From Hymenobacter sp. DG25A (GTDB lineage Bacteria > Bacteroidota > Bacteroidia > Cytophagales > Hymenobacteraceae), in contig NZ_CP012623.1 in NCBI RefSeq assembly GCF_001280305.1, forward strand, positions 3,038,001 to 3,102,000: a stretch of 64,000 nucleotides of DNA. The letters run 5' to 3'. The notes beneath the pieces were generated by a model, which was not told the origin of the DNA, did no database searches, and saw only the letters and a program-made list of their open reading frames with translations. Below are positions 34,591-44,205 of this stretch, piece after piece. Position 1 is the stretch's first letter, and every line of letters starts with the position of its first letter. A program made the position numbers and the translations under genes.

Positions 34591-35025
34591 CTACGCCGAC
34601 TGGCGGTATTCCTTGGCGGGGCAGGCCTTCACCAGCAAGGTGGCGCAGGCGGCCTTACGGACCACGGCCTCGGCCGTGCTACCCACCAGAAAGCGGGTGA
34701 GGCCGGTCTGTCCGTGTGTTCCGATAACAATCAGGTCGGCGTGGCGGGTTTGGGCTTCGGCCACAATTTCTACGGGTGCCTCGCCCTGCAGCAGGCCGGT
34801 GCTCACCCGCGCGCCGGCCTCTTCGGCCTGGGTGCGGTAGAGGGCCAGCTGCCCGTTTGCTTCGTCGGTGCCGGTAGCCGGTACCGTTAGTGTAGGCTGA
34901 GGCTCCAGCACATGCAGCAGGTACAGCTCAGCCCCGGTGCCGGCCGCCAACGCTGCCGCATAGGCGACCAGCGGCGTAGATACAGCCGAGAAATCAAGCG
35001 GGCAAAGAATCAGCGACAGGTTCAT
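34591..35025 (-). CDS. UspA-family universal stress protein
   Basis: A 144-residue single-domain Usp protein. It starts LILCPLDFSAVSTPLVAYAA. The ATP-binding motif G-2x-G-9x-G-(S/T) is present as GTHGQTGLTRFLVGST near residues 111-126. In ATP-binding Usp proteins this segment holds the triphosphate. It lies between the TolC and HlyD genes of the efflux operon (29 bp after tolC, 83 bp before hlyD), so it is likely expressed with the pump. Whether it has any role in efflux is inference. Confidence 0.92.
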   Translation of the reverse strand: MNLSLILCPLDFSAVSTPLVAYAAALAAGTGAELYLLHVLEPQPTLTVPATGTDEANGQLALYRTQAEEAGARVSTGLLQGEAPVEIVAEAQTRHADLIVIGTHGQTGLTRFLVGSTAEAVVRKAACATLLVKACPAKEYRQSA

Positions 35026-35054
35026 GGGCGTGGGGTGTAACCGGGGAGAAGTAA

Positions 35055-36380
35055 TTACCAGATTTGCTCGCCGGTGGCGCGCTTCAGCTGGTACTGACCC
35101 TGGGTGTAGTTGTAAATAGCCTGCAGGCGGGCCAGGCGGGCCTGCGCCAGCGAGGTTTCCGCGTCCAGCACGTCCAGGTTAGTACCTACATCGTAGCGGT
35201 AGCGGGCTTTGGCACGGGTCAGGGCATCACTGGCCTGGTTAATCTGCACCACGGCATTGTTGTAGCGCGCGGTGCTGGACTGCAGGTTGTTGGCCGCCTG
35301 GCGCACATCGGCGCGCACCTGCTCCTGGGCATCCTGAATGCGGGCCTGCGCCCCCCGGATGTTGGCCTGCGCCTCTACCCGCTGGTTTTTGTTTTTGTTG
35401 CCATCATAAATGGGCACCGAGAGTTGCACCACGCCCACGGAGTTGGGGCGAAACTTCTCCAGGTTAGGCAGGTAGCCGTTTTTGCCGCCCAGCTGCGCAC
35501 CCACGCCCAGCACGGGCTTGTTGCTGCGCTCCACAAACTTCAGGTTCATGGCCGCGGTGTTTTCCGCGTCGCGGGCCATTTTAATTTCTGGGCGGGTCTC
35601 GGTGGCTCTGGCCAGGGCCGCCTCCACGTCTACGGCCTGCGGCTGGAAGGCCAGCGTGCCACGCACGGGCACTTCCACATACTCCGGCTTATGCAGCAGG
35701 CGGGCCAGCTGTACCTGCTGGTTGCGCAGCTGGTTCTGGAGGTCAATCTTCACGTTTTCGGCCTGCGTGATGCGTACCTGGGTGGTGGTCACATCAAACT
35801 TGGTGCTGACACCTCCTTCCACGCGCTTTTCCATCTCGCGCTCATGCTGGCGCAGGGAGGCAATCTGCTGGTCCTGCACCTTAATGCTTTCACGCACAAA
35901 CAGGATATTATAGTAAGCCTGGGCGGCCGCATAAGCCAGGTCGCGGCGCGTTACGGCAATCTGGTCCTGGGCCGTTAGCCGGCGGCTTTCGGCCAGGTTA
36001 TAGGAGGCTTCCTTTTTACCGAAGTCCAGCAGCCCATATTGCAGGGTGATGTGGGCATCGTAGTTATTGTTGGGCGCCAGCTGGAATTCCGGCGCATCGG
36101 GCGCCAGTTGCAGCTTTACTACCGGGTCGATGCGGGTGTACGTAGCCGTACCGGTTACCTGGGGTAGGAAGCCGCCGCGGGTTTGCTGCACGCGGCTGGT
36201 AGCGGCGTTTACTTCTTCTTCTAGGGAGGTAATAGACGGGTTAGCATCCAGCACCGAGCGGATGGTGCCGTCTAGGGTCAGAGAATCGGACAAAACAGGT
36301 CCTTGTTGGGCATTCGCGCTGCCGGCCAGCATCAGCCCAAAAGCTAATAGCGGAACAGCGAGTGAAGGTCGGGAAAGCAT
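35055..36380 (-). CDS. TolC-family outer-membrane efflux protein
   Basis: A 441-residue protein with signal peptide (AGSANAQ) and two tandem OEP halves: long heptad-rich helices (NPSITSLEEEVNAATSRVQQT, VEAQANIRGAQARIQDAQEQ) and beta-strands (VTGTATYTRIDP, LGVGAQLGGKNGY). It forms the trimeric outer-membrane exit duct for the HlyD-EmrB pump encoded downstream. It is the first gene of the minus-strand operon. The ATG at 36380 is preferred to TTG at 36386. The intergenic region upstream is shared with a divergent sigma-54 activator. Confidence 0.93.
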   Translation of the reverse strand: MLSRPSLAVPLLAFGLMLAGSANAQQGPVLSDSLTLDGTIRSVLDANPSITSLEEEVNAATSRVQQTRGGFLPQVTGTATYTRIDPVVKLQLAPDAPEFQLAPNNNYDAHITLQYGLLDFGKKEASYNLAESRRLTAQDQIAVTRRDLAYAAAQAYYNILFVRESIKVQDQQIASLRQHEREMEKRVEGGVSTKFDVTTTQVRITQAENVKIDLQNQLRNQQVQLARLLHKPEYVEVPVRGTLAFQPQAVDVEAALARATETRPEIKMARDAENTAAMNLKFVERSNKPVLGVGAQLGGKNGYLPNLEKFRPNSVGVVQLSVPIYDGNKNKNQRVEAQANIRGAQARIQDAQEQVRADVRQAANNLQSSTARYNNAVVQINQASDALTRAKARYRYDVGTNLDVLDAETSLAQARLARLQAIYNYTQGQYQLKRATGEQIW

Positions 36381-36536
36381 GGTCAATCAGCTTGTGTGTG
36401 CCGACTGCTTACCTAACTATGTGCCAGAGCCAGCCCAACCAGATTTTTTGCTCCAAAAACGCCTTTTATAGACGTAGAAGAGGCTTTTATTTTTTTCAAA
36501 GCTGATTTCGAACCTAATTATCCCAGGCACGTTTTT

Positions 36537-36580
36537 CTCATATATCAGGATTTCCTATAAATACATTCCTGATATATGAG
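36537..36580. promoter_or_regulatory. Perfect 14-bp dyad in the tolC / sigma-54 activator intergenic region
   Basis: CTCATATATCAGGA (36537-36550) and TCCTGATATATGAG (36567-36580) form a perfect inverted repeat around a 16-bp AT-rich spacer, 18 bp before the activator ATG. Half-sites of this kind are typical of an activator binding site or operator controlling both divergent genes. No T run follows, so it is not a terminator. Confidence 0.6.
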
Positions 36581-36598
36581 GATTAAAGACCCGAACTC

Positions 36599-38704
36599 AT
36601 GATTGCCGAAGACGAATCCCTGCTGCTTTACCTCAACGAAGCCATTGCCACCACCCGGGATAAGGACTCACTTTTTCAGATTGTAACCGAAAAGCTGCGC
36701 CTTATTTTCCCTTTTGATATGATTGCCGTAGTCACCCTGGACCCCGGCCTGCAGCACAAGCGGATTTTCCTGCGGCAGTATTTCAATGAATCTTCCGGGG
36801 AGGAGGCGGACCTGCTGCCCCGCGACCGGCCCCAGCGCACCCCCGTGGCGGGCTCGCCGGTTGAATTAATGCTGCAAAACCCCGTGGTGCAGGTGATGGA
36901 CATAGCCCAGGCCAGCAGAACTTACCCTGACTCCACTGCTTTTCAGCGCATGCTCACCAATGGCATGCACTACCTCACGGTGGTTCCCCTGCGCACCGCG
37001 GGTACCCTGATAGGCTTTATGGCCCTGGCGGCTCGCCGCCACCCGGAACTGCCGCCCGCTGATCGGGACCTGATGGAAAAAATCGGCAGCCTGGTGGCCA
37101 GCGCTATTTCCAACACGCTGGCATTTGAAGAAGTAGCCCAGCGCGAGCGGGAAAAGTCGCTGCAGCTGGCCGTGAATAACGTGCTGCTCAGCATCAAGGA
37201 ACGGGAACCGCTGTTTAAAGCAGTAGTACAGGAGCTGAGCCAGGTGGTGCCGTTCCAGTATTTTGGCATTCGGGTGCAGCGCAATGGCGAGCCGCTGAAG
37301 GCGTTTGCGGAGTTTTCCCGCCCGGCGGAAAAGGCGCCGTTTCAGGCGCTGGACCCAGACCGTGGCCCCAACCTGGAAGAGCGGGAGCGAATGCACCAGC
37401 AGGTGGCCCACCTGTGGCTTAAGCCCGCCATCTATACCAACCAAGAGTTTGATGCGCTGGCCCGCCGCTACCCGCTTATGCGGCAGGTGCGGGAGCAGCA
37501 CAATACCCGTGCCCTGCTGATAGCTCCCATCTGGAACCGCCCCGACGGCGCGGCCGTGCTCTCCCTGGCCGACTCCCGCCCCGACGCCTTCCGGCAGGAG
37601 GACCTGGACGTGGTGCTGAGTCTGGTACCTCAGATTGCGCTGGCCCTGGAAAACTTGTTTGCCTTTGAGCAGATTGAGGCGCTGCGCACCCAGGTGGAGC
37701 AGGAGCGCACCTACCTGATCGACGAAATCAACACCACCACCAACTTTGAGGAAGTCATCGGCAACAGCCCCGTGATGCAGGCCGTGCTCAGGCGCGTGGC
37801 CCAGGTGGCCCCCACCGATACCACCGTGCTCATTACCGGCGAAACGGGCACGGGCAAAGAGCTGATTGCCCGGGCCCTGCACCACCTTTCCCCCCGCCAC
37901 GAGCGGGCGCTTATTAAGCTGAACTGCGCCGCCCTGCCGGCCCAGCTTATCGAAAGCGAGCTTTTCGGGCACGAAAAAGGCTCCTTTACCGGCGCTACCG
38001 ACCGGCGCATGGGCAAGTTTGAGCTGGCCGATGGCGGCACTATTTTCCTGGATGAGGTAGGCGAGCTGCCCCTGGATTTGCAGGCCAAGCTGCTGCGGGT
38101 GCTGCAGGAAAAGGAGTTTGAGCGCATTGGCGGGCAACGGGTAATTCACAGCAATGCCCGCGTAATTGCCGCCACCAACCGCGTGCTGGAAGACGAGGTA
38201 GCCGCCGGCCGCTTCCGCGCCGATTTGTACTACCGCCTGAACGTGTTTCCGGTACGTCTGCCCGCCCTGCGCGAGCGGCCCGAGGATATTGAGCCCCTCG
38301 CCCGCTACTTTCTGGAACGCTTCACCAAGCAGATGGGCCGCCCGGTACGGGGCCTGCGCGAGCGGGATTTGCAGGCGCTGCGGGCATACTCCTGGCCCGG
38401 CAATATCCGGGAGCTGGAGCACGTACTGGAGCAGGCCGTGATTGTAAGCCAGGGACCATTTCTGGAGTTTGCCGGCTTCTCTGCCACGGCCGCCCAGGCC
38501 AGTCCTGCTCTGCCCGATTTTTCTTCACCCCTGCTTACGTTGAAGGAGCAGGAGCGGCAGCATATTCTGGCGGCGCTGCAGCTTACCGGTGGCCGCGTAA
38601 GCGGGCCCAACGGCGCGGCCGTGTTGCTCGATATCAACCCCAAAACCCTGGAAGCCCGCATGAAAAAGCTGGGCATCCGGCGCACGGTGGTGGCAGGAGA
38701 ATAG
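36599..38704 (+). CDS. Sigma-54-dependent transcriptional activator with GAF sensors
   Basis: A 701-residue enhancer-binding protein similar in layout to FhlA. Two GAF-type sensor domains occupy about residues 20-180 and 195-355. The AAA+ core has Walker A GETGTGKE (414-421), the sigma-54 contact loop GSFTGA (461-466, GAFTGA variant) and Walker [13 protein letters not shown], then R-finger regions. A Fis-type helix-turn-helix sits at the C terminus ([25 protein letters not shown]). No receiver domain is present, so the signal is probably a small ligand. It is encoded divergently from the efflux operon, its likely target. Confidence 0.94.
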   Translation: MIAEDESLLLYLNEAIATTRDKDSLFQIVTEKLRLIFPFDMIAVVTLDPGLQHKRIFLRQYFNESSGEEADLLPRDRPQRTPVAGSPVELMLQNPVVQVMDIAQASRTYPDSTAFQRMLTNGMHYLTVVPLRTAGTLIGFMALAARRHPELPPADRDLMEKIGSLVASAISNTLAFEEVAQREREKSLQLAVNNVLLSIKEREPLFKAVVQELSQVVPFQYFGIRVQRNGEPLKAFAEFSRPAEKAPFQALDPDRGPNLEERERMHQQVAHLWLKPAIYTNQEFDALARRYPLMRQVREQHNTRALLIAPIWNRPDGAAVLSLADSRPDAFRQEDLDVVLSLVPQIALALENLFAFEQIEALRTQVEQERTYLIDEINTTTNFEEVIGNSPVMQAVLRRVAQVAPTDTTVLITGETGTGKELIARALHHLSPRHERALIKLNCAALPAQLIESELFGHEKGSFTGATDRRMGKFELADGGTIFLDEVGELPLDLQAKLLRVLQEKEFERIGGQRVIHSNARVIAATNRVLEDEVAAGRFRADLYYRLNVFPVRLPALRERPEDIEPLARYFLERFTKQMGRPVRGLRERDLQALRAYSWPGNIRELEHVLEQAVIVSQGPFLEFAGFSATAAQASPALPDFSSPLLTLKEQERQHILAALQLTGGRVSGPNGAAVLLDINPKTLEARMKKLGIRRTVVAGE

Positions 38705-38744
38705 AAAGAACCCGTGGCTACTGATTACTGATTCATACTTCCTT

Positions 38745-38917
38745 CAGCCGTCATGCTGAGTGCCGCCGAAGCATCTCGCTAGTGTGGTATACTACCACAA
38801 CCTCATCACGCGAGATGTCTCGATCCTGGCTTGATGCGCCACATGCTCGACATTACATTCTTTTTCCCAACAGAGTCAGCACGCGAGAGGCTTCGGCGGC
38901 ACTCAGCATGACGGCTG
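38745..38917. repeat. Intergenic inverted-repeat element, copy B
   Basis: A 173-bp element with perfect 28-bp terminal inverted repeats beginning CAGCCGTCATGCTGAGTGCC. Inside lie the same blocks as copy A: GAAGCATCTCGCTAGTGTGG, CACGCGAGATGTCTCGA and TTCTTTTTCCCAACAGAGTC, the last followed by AGCACGCGAGAGGCT. It sits between the sigma-54 activator stop and a terminator. It has no coding capacity. Confidence 0.88.
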
Positions 38918-38923
38918 ACAACA

Positions 38924-38969
38924 AAAACAGAAGGCCGCTCCGACTAACGTCAGAACGGCCTTCTGTTTT
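38924..38969. terminator. Bidirectional terminator (activator / M1 aminopeptidase)
   Basis: Perfect 14-bp arms AAAACAGAAGGCCG and complement around an 18-nt loop, 23 bp from the stop of the M1 peptidase gene. It directly follows repeat copy B. Confidence 0.85.
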
Positions 38970-38992
38970 ACTTAGCTTGAAGAATCAGTGCC

Positions 38993-41476
38993 TTACTTAG
39001 CGGCCTGAATCTCAGCAATTGCCTTTTCAGCCACTGCCTGGTTAGCAGCTGCGTTGGGCTTGCCGGCCTGCTCCTTTACAGCGGCCTGGATCATACCCAT
39101 AACGGGCTGATCTACTCCGTACTTCTTGTACTTCACGGCCAGCTCTTTCAGACGGTCTACGTCTTCGGCAAAAGCCTTCGGGTCATCGAGGCGCGCCAGC
39201 ATAGAGCCCATGCCTTCGAAGTAAGAGAACTTACCATTGGTGTTGGCAGCGTCGAACTTATCGCGCACGTAGTTCCACTGGCTTGCTCCGCCTGCTTTGC
39301 CATATACGCCTACCACGGCCTGGCTCAGTGCGCTCTGATCGGTGCTTTCCAGCGTCTGGGCCTTGCTAAGGGCTGCTTTGGGGTTTACGGTAGCCAGGGC
39401 CTGCAGCGCCGCTGCCTGCACCACGTACGACTCGCTGGTATTCAGCTGCTTGGTGAAGAGCTTCTCATCCTTCTTATCCTTCATCTTGGCCAGGGCGGAG
39501 AGCATGAGAGCCAGGGTGTGCGGATCTTTCTCCATTGCAGCGCGCTTGCGCAGAGCCGGGGCAGCTGCTTTAGCTACGGCTTTGTCTTCCATCTTCAGGC
39601 GCTCGGCCACTACCATGCGCAGGTTGTTGAACTTGTCGTTCAGGCCGGCCAGCAACAGGGTGCGAGCGGCGGCATCGGTAGTTTGCTTGGCGTCGGCGGC
39701 CAGCAGGGCTTCGCGGCGGGCTACATATAGCGGGGCGTGGGCGTACTGGTACACATACTCCGTGAGGGGCTTGTTATCCGTCTGCTGCCATACCAGGGTC
39801 TTTTCGGCGTCTACATCCACCAGCATAGGCTTGGCAGCCAGGGGCATCGAGAAGGTCTGGGTAGCCTCGGTCATCATTACGCGCTGGCGCTGGGGCTTGC
39901 CATTCACCCAATAATCAATGGCGAAGGGCAGCTGGAAGATCTGACCGGGCTGGTTCTGCTTCACGGTTACGGACTGCACTTTTTTGGCAGCATCCCAGGC
40001 ATAATCAATAGTTACCACAGGGTGGCCGGTGCCGTAGTACCACTGGTTGTAGAACCAGTTCAGGTCTTTGCCCGAAACGGCTTCCATGGCCAGGCGCATC
40101 TGGTGGGCCTCACCGTTGCCCAGGGCATTATCCTTCAGGTATTTCTGCAGGCCGGCAAAAAACACGTCGTCGCCGAGGTAGGTGCGCAGCATGTCCAGAA
40201 TAGCACCGCCTTTCTGGTAGCTCACCAGGTCAAACATGTCTTCCTTATCGGCATAGTGGAAGCGCACTAAGGGCTTCATGGCATCCTGGGGGCTGCGCAG
40301 ATAGTTGCGCAGGTTGCGGTGGTTATGGGAGTCACCGGCATCGGCGCCGTACTTATGCTCGGCGTAGAGGCCTTCGGAGAAGTCGGCCATCGACTCGTTT
40401 ACCGTCAGGTTGCTCCAGCTTTCGGCCGTCACGTAGTCGCCGAACCACTGGTGAAACAGCTCGTGGGCAATTACCGATTCGTTCTGGTATTCGCGGTCCA
40501 GCAGCTCCTTGTCGGTCATCTGCACAAACTCGCCGTGCAGGGTGGCCGAGGTGTTTTCCATGGCGCCGCTCACGTAGTCGCGCACCACAATCTGGGCGTA
40601 TTTATTCCAGGGATACTCTACGCCCAGGCGGGTGGAGAAGAACTCCAGCATATCGGGCGTGTTGCCGAAAATCTGCTTGGCGAAGGGTGCATACTTGGGT
40701 TCCAGGTAGTAGCTCACCTCTTTGCCGCGCCAGGTGTCTTTGTAGATTTTGAAGTCGCCCACGGCCATCATAAACAGATATGGGGCGTGGGGCATGTCCA
40801 TTTTCCAAGTATCGGTGCGCAGGCCGGCGCCGGCAGGTTTCTGGCTCACCAGCGCGCCGTTGCTCAGCGTGACGTACTTGCTGGGCACCGTCATGCTGAT
40901 TTCCGAGGTGGTTTTCTGGTTGGGCCGGTCGATGGTAGGAAACCAGGCCGAAGAAGCTTCCGTCTCACCCTGCGTCCAGATCTGCACGGGTTTGCCCTTC
41001 ACGGCGCTGTCGGGGTTAATGAAGTACAGGCCTTTGGCATCCGAAATAGCCTCGCTGCCCTTGGCTTTCAGCTCGTCGGGCTTGGCGGTGTACTCAATAT
41101 ATACCGTGTAGCTGGTGCCGGGCGCCATGGCTTTACCCAGGCTGATATGCAGGTTGCTGCTATCGGCGTAGCTGTATTTCAGCGGCTGCAGCTGCTCGCC
41201 ATTCACCAGGGATACGGTTTTGATATCCATGCCTTTGGCATCGAGGCGCAGCGAGTCGGTGGTGTAGGCGTGGGGCTTCAGGGTAATCCATTCCTTGCCG
41301 TAGAGGTAGCGCTTGGCATAGTCAAAACGCACATCGAGCTTGGTATGCACCAGGTCGTTGGTTTTGGTAGCCGAGGCCCGGTAGGGCAGCTGCGGCGCAG
41401 CAGCCGGCGCGGCCGGAGTTTGCGCCATGGCAACGGCACTCAGCAGACAGGCCGCAGCAGTAAAGATTGTTCTCAT
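38993..41476 (-). CDS. M1-family aminopeptidase (secreted)
   Basis: An 827-residue zinc metallopeptidase with signal peptide (SAVAMAQ). The M1 exopeptidase motif appears as SGAMENTSATLHG and the zinc site as HELFH (His338, Glu339, His342) with the third ligand Glu in NESMADFSEG, all at standard spacing. The N-terminal beta-domain begins RASATKTNDLVHTKLDVRFDY. The C-terminal part contains HEAT-like helical repeats (about residues 590-800) with Ala-rich pairs. The family removes N-terminal residues from peptides. Probably periplasmic or surface. ATG at 41476. Confidence 0.94.
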   Translation of the reverse strand: MRTIFTAAACLLSAVAMAQTPAAPAAAPQLPYRASATKTNDLVHTKLDVRFDYAKRYLYGKEWITLKPHAYTTDSLRLDAKGMDIKTVSLVNGEQLQPLKYSYADSSNLHISLGKAMAPGTSYTVYIEYTAKPDELKAKGSEAISDAKGLYFINPDSAVKGKPVQIWTQGETEASSAWFPTIDRPNQKTTSEISMTVPSKYVTLSNGALVSQKPAGAGLRTDTWKMDMPHAPYLFMMAVGDFKIYKDTWRGKEVSYYLEPKYAPFAKQIFGNTPDMLEFFSTRLGVEYPWNKYAQIVVRDYVSGAMENTSATLHGEFVQMTDKELLDREYQNESVIAHELFHQWFGDYVTAESWSNLTVNESMADFSEGLYAEHKYGADAGDSHNHRNLRNYLRSPQDAMKPLVRFHYADKEDMFDLVSYQKGGAILDMLRTYLGDDVFFAGLQKYLKDNALGNGEAHQMRLAMEAVSGKDLNWFYNQWYYGTGHPVVTIDYAWDAAKKVQSVTVKQNQPGQIFQLPFAIDYWVNGKPQRQRVMMTEATQTFSMPLAAKPMLVDVDAEKTLVWQQTDNKPLTEYVYQYAHAPLYVARREALLAADAKQTTDAAARTLLLAGLNDKFNNLRMVVAERLKMEDKAVAKAAAPALRKRAAMEKDPHTLALMLSALAKMKDKKDEKLFTKQLNTSESYVVQAAALQALATVNPKAALSKAQTLESTDQSALSQAVVGVYGKAGGASQWNYVRDKFDAANTNGKFSYFEGMGSMLARLDDPKAFAEDVDRLKELAVKYKKYGVDQPVMGMIQAAVKEQAGKPNAAANQAVAEKAIAEIQAAK

Positions 41477-41874
41477 GTGAAAAAAATGGAAAGGGAAGGG
41501 AGAATAGTCGGGGAAGTCAAATGGTTTACTCCGGCGCGCAGAGCAGTTTATGGAATAGAGCTCCAGGTATCCGCAAGCACATCGAGCCTTAAAAACTGCA
41601 TAAAAGTAGTGGTATATTCTAATTAGTGATGCTTAACTACAAACGATGTTCCCAGGCGTTTCCAGCCGGGCAGCATCAGGCTGCCATAGCAGCGGCCAGC
41701 CTAACGCGATTGCAGAAAGCCAAATGTATTCATCAGTAATATGTTAAACAAGGTACTATGCAAAAAAATAATCTACCTCGGCGAAGAGAAATAACGAGTT
41801 ACCTCCCGTAAAGGGAAAGCAGTTCTACCGCCCCGATGTACCGCCAAATCGGTTTTGCGCGTACATTTAGCCGA
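41477..41874. other. Intergenic region between M1 peptidase and mcrB-like gene
   Basis: A 398-bp divergent gap, AT-rich between about 41580 and 41820. I see no ORF of convincing composition and no RNA. TACATTTAG at 41862-41870 resembles a -7 box but sits only 4 bp before the mcrB ATG, so it would imply a nearly leaderless message. Confidence 0.45.
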
Positions 41875-43155
41875 ATGCCCGAACTGTTTCCTCTCACCCG
41901 CCAACACGTACTGCGCGCCCTCCGCCAGATTGAGCGCGAAGGCCAGCGCCTGCCGCCCAGCACCGTGTACGACCTGGTGTACCGCGGCCGGCGCTATCCA
42001 CCCCGCGCCGTGGCACAGCTGGCCTACCGCCTAGCGACCCAGCAGCCGCAGGCGGCGTGGCCCCTTCCCAGCGGCGCGGCTACCAACCGCCTGCTGGAGC
42101 AACTCGATTTCACCATTGCCGCCAAGCGCCCCACCCTGGCCAACTCCCCACTAGACAGCGACGTGGCCGAACAGGAGCGGCTGGAAGATTTGTACACCGG
42201 CCGCCCCACCCGCAAAGCCCCGCCGCATCCTTCCACTGCTGCCATAGCAGCCGAGCCCACCGCGCCCTACGAAACCCCGGCCACCTACACCCGGGCCCAG
42301 GCCCTGGCCGAGCTTTTTATCAGCGAAGAGGAGCTGGATGCTGCCCTAGCCGGCCTGCAGCGCCGCAAGAACCTGCTGCTGCAGGGCCCGCCTGGTACCG
42401 GCAAAACCTTCCTGGCTCAGCGGCTGGCCTGGCTCCTGCTGGGTGCCACCGATGCCGCCCGCACGGAGCTGGTGCAGTTTCACCCCAGCTACAGCTACGA
42501 GGACTTTGTACAGGGTTTCCGCCCCGATGCCGCCGGCACGTTCCGCCTCACGGACGGGGTATTGCCGGACGTCTGCCGCCAGGCCGCCACAGACCCCACC
42601 CGGCCGTATTTTCTGCTGATTGACGAGCTGAACCGCGGCAACGTAAGCCGTATTTTCGGCGAGCTGCTGCTCTTGCTGGAAGCGGACAAGCGCGGTCCCG
42701 CCCACGCCGTGCGCCTCCCCTACACCCCAGTTGATGCCCCGCACTTCTTCGTGCCGGAAAACCTCTACGTCATCGGCACCATGAACACCGCCGACCGTAG
42801 CCTAGCCCCCCTGGACTATGCCCTGCGGCGGCGGTTTGCCTTTGTGAATCTGGAGCCGGAGTTTGGGCCTCCCCTGCAGGAGTTTCTGGCCGGGCAGGGC
42901 GTGCCGGCCGCCATTATCCAGCGCCTCACTGCCCGCCTCACGGAACTCAACCAAACCATTGCCGACGACCCCGACCTGGGTCCCGATTTCCGCATTGGCC
43001 ACAGCTACTTCTGCCACCCGCCCCAGAAAGTAAGCGAAGCAGAAGCCTGGCTGCACCTGATTCTGACCCAGGAAATAGCGCCGCTGCTCACGGAATACTG
43101 GCTGGACCAGCCCGCCAAAGCCACCGCACAAATCAAACGCCTGCTGGGCAGCTAA
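41875..43155 (+). CDS. mcrB: McrB-like AAA+ GTPase subunit of a type IV restriction system
   Basis: A 426-residue protein. The first 60 residues (LTRQHVLRALRQIEREGQRLPPSTVYDLVYRGRRYPPRAVAQLA) match the N-terminal head seen in ScoMcrA-like restriction proteins, and a variable linker follows. The motor has Walker A GPPGTGKT (171-178), FHPSYSYEDFVQGF, Walker B FLLIDELNRGN and the GTPase signature MNTADRS, which identifies McrB rather than a generic AAA+ protein. With McrC it would cut modified DNA. ATG at 41875; an ATG at 41836 is possible. McrC starts 6 bp downstream. Confidence 0.88.
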   Translation: MPELFPLTRQHVLRALRQIEREGQRLPPSTVYDLVYRGRRYPPRAVAQLAYRLATQQPQAAWPLPSGAATNRLLEQLDFTIAAKRPTLANSPLDSDVAEQERLEDLYTGRPTRKAPPHPSTAAIAAEPTAPYETPATYTRAQALAELFISEEELDAALAGLQRRKNLLLQGPPGTGKTFLAQRLAWLLLGATDAARTELVQFHPSYSYEDFVQGFRPDAAGTFRLTDGVLPDVCRQAATDPTRPYFLLIDELNRGNVSRIFGELLLLLEADKRGPAHAVRLPYTPVDAPHFFVPENLYVIGTMNTADRSLAPLDYALRRRFAFVNLEPEFGPPLQEFLAGQGVPAAIIQRLTARLTELNQTIADDPDLGPDFRIGHSYFCHPPQKVSEAEAWLHLILTQEIAPLLTEYWLDQPAKATAQIKRLLGS

Positions 43156-43161
43156 CCAGTT

Positions 43162-44205
43162 ATGTCGGCGGCCGTGATTCCCATTCAGAACCTCTACTAC
43201 CTGCTCTGCTACGCCTGGAACCGCCTGCCAGAGCCGGGCGAGCTGCAGACGGTGGAGGCAGCCGAATTTCACCGGCCGGTAGAGCTGCTCACGCGCCTGC
43301 TGCTCACGGCCCTGCGCCGACAGCTGAAACAAGGTCTGCGCCAGACTTATACTGAGCGGGAAGAGGAGCTGCCGGAACTGCGCGGGCGGGTGCTACTGGC
43401 CCCTACCCTTTTGCGCAATCTGTTGCCCCGCGGCCGGGCCGTGTGTGCTTATGATGAGCTGGGCTATAACACGCCGCTGAATGGCTTACTGCTGGGTACG
43501 CTGCAACAGCTGGGCCGCTCCCGCCAGTTGCCCGCCGCGCTGCGCCACGAAGTACGCCTGGTGCTGGGCCGTTTTCCGGCGGGAGTAGCGGCGCTGCCGC
43601 TCAGCAGCCACACCCTGCATCTGGTGCGCCGCCAGCAGCACACCGGCCCTGAGCGGTTTCTGCTTCATATCTGTGAATTGCTGCACGCCAGCGCCCTGCC
43701 CGAGCCGGATACTGAGGGTGCTTTTCGCTTCCGGGACTTCCGCCGCGACGAGGTGCTGATGGCGCGGCTGTTTGAGCAGTTTGTACGCAACTTCTATCGG
43801 CTGGAGCAGCGCCGCTACCGGGTACTATCGGAAACCATTCAGTGGCAGGCCGCCGCCGAGCGGGCCGAAGACCTGGCCCTGCTGCCCGCCATGATTACCG
43901 ATACCACCCTGGAAGCGCCCGACCGGAAGCTCATCCTGGATACCAAGTATTACGCAGCCGCGCTGCGCACGCGCTACAACCAGCAGCGCCTCATTGCCCC
44001 TCACCTCTACCAGCTCTACGCCTACCTGCAGAATCAGCCTAATCTGCCTGGGCAGCAGCTGGAAGGTATTCTGCTGTATCCGGCCACCACGCGCACTGTA
44101 GATCTGCGTTACACGCTGGGCGGTTTTCCAGTGCGGGTAGCTACCCTGGACCTGGCCCAGCCTTGGGCGGGCATTGCCGCTGATCTGCTGGCGCTGATTG
44201 CCTGA
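43162..44205 (+). CDS. mcrC: McrC-like nuclease subunit
   Basis: A 347-residue protein that opens PIQNLYYLLCYAWNRLPE, as McrC-family proteins do. It carries the PD-(D/E)xK nuclease core at residues 247-262 (Asp247 in MITD, then Asp260-Thr-Lys262 in LILDTKYY), with Glu/Gln-rich flanking helices. McrC binds the McrB ring and performs cleavage. The stop codon lies inside a 16-bp direct repeat that recurs 178 bp downstream, so the extreme C terminus may have been altered by a rearrangement. No methylase is nearby, consistent with type IV. Confidence 0.88.
   Translation: MSAAVIPIQNLYYLLCYAWNRLPEPGELQTVEAAEFHRPVELLTRLLLTALRRQLKQGLRQTYTEREEELPELRGRVLLAPTLLRNLLPRGRAVCAYDELGYNTPLNGLLLGTLQQLGRSRQLPAALRHEVRLVLGRFPAGVAALPLSSHTLHLVRRQQHTGPERFLLHICELLHASALPEPDTEGAFRFRDFRRDEVLMARLFEQFVRNFYRLEQRRYRVLSETIQWQAAAERAEDLALLPAMITDTTLEAPDRKLILDTKYYAAALRTRYNQQRLIAPHLYQLYAYLQNQPNLPGQQLEGILLYPATTRTVDLRYTLGGFPVRVATLDLAQPWAGIAADLLALIA

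Noticed and set aside
36524..36540. Sigma-54 promoter (GGCACG element) facing the activator gene
   Set aside because: The -24-like GGCACG is present, but the -12 GC is replaced by TC; too weak to call.
36866..38422. 518-residue open frame antisense to the sigma-54 activator
   Set aside because: It is a high-GC shadow of a certain AAA+ gene; its translation has low-complexity Gln/His/Gly composition and no motif.
41860..41870. -7 box TACATTTAG before mcrB
   Set aside because: It is only 4 bp from the ATG; without a -33 box it is not reported as a promoter.
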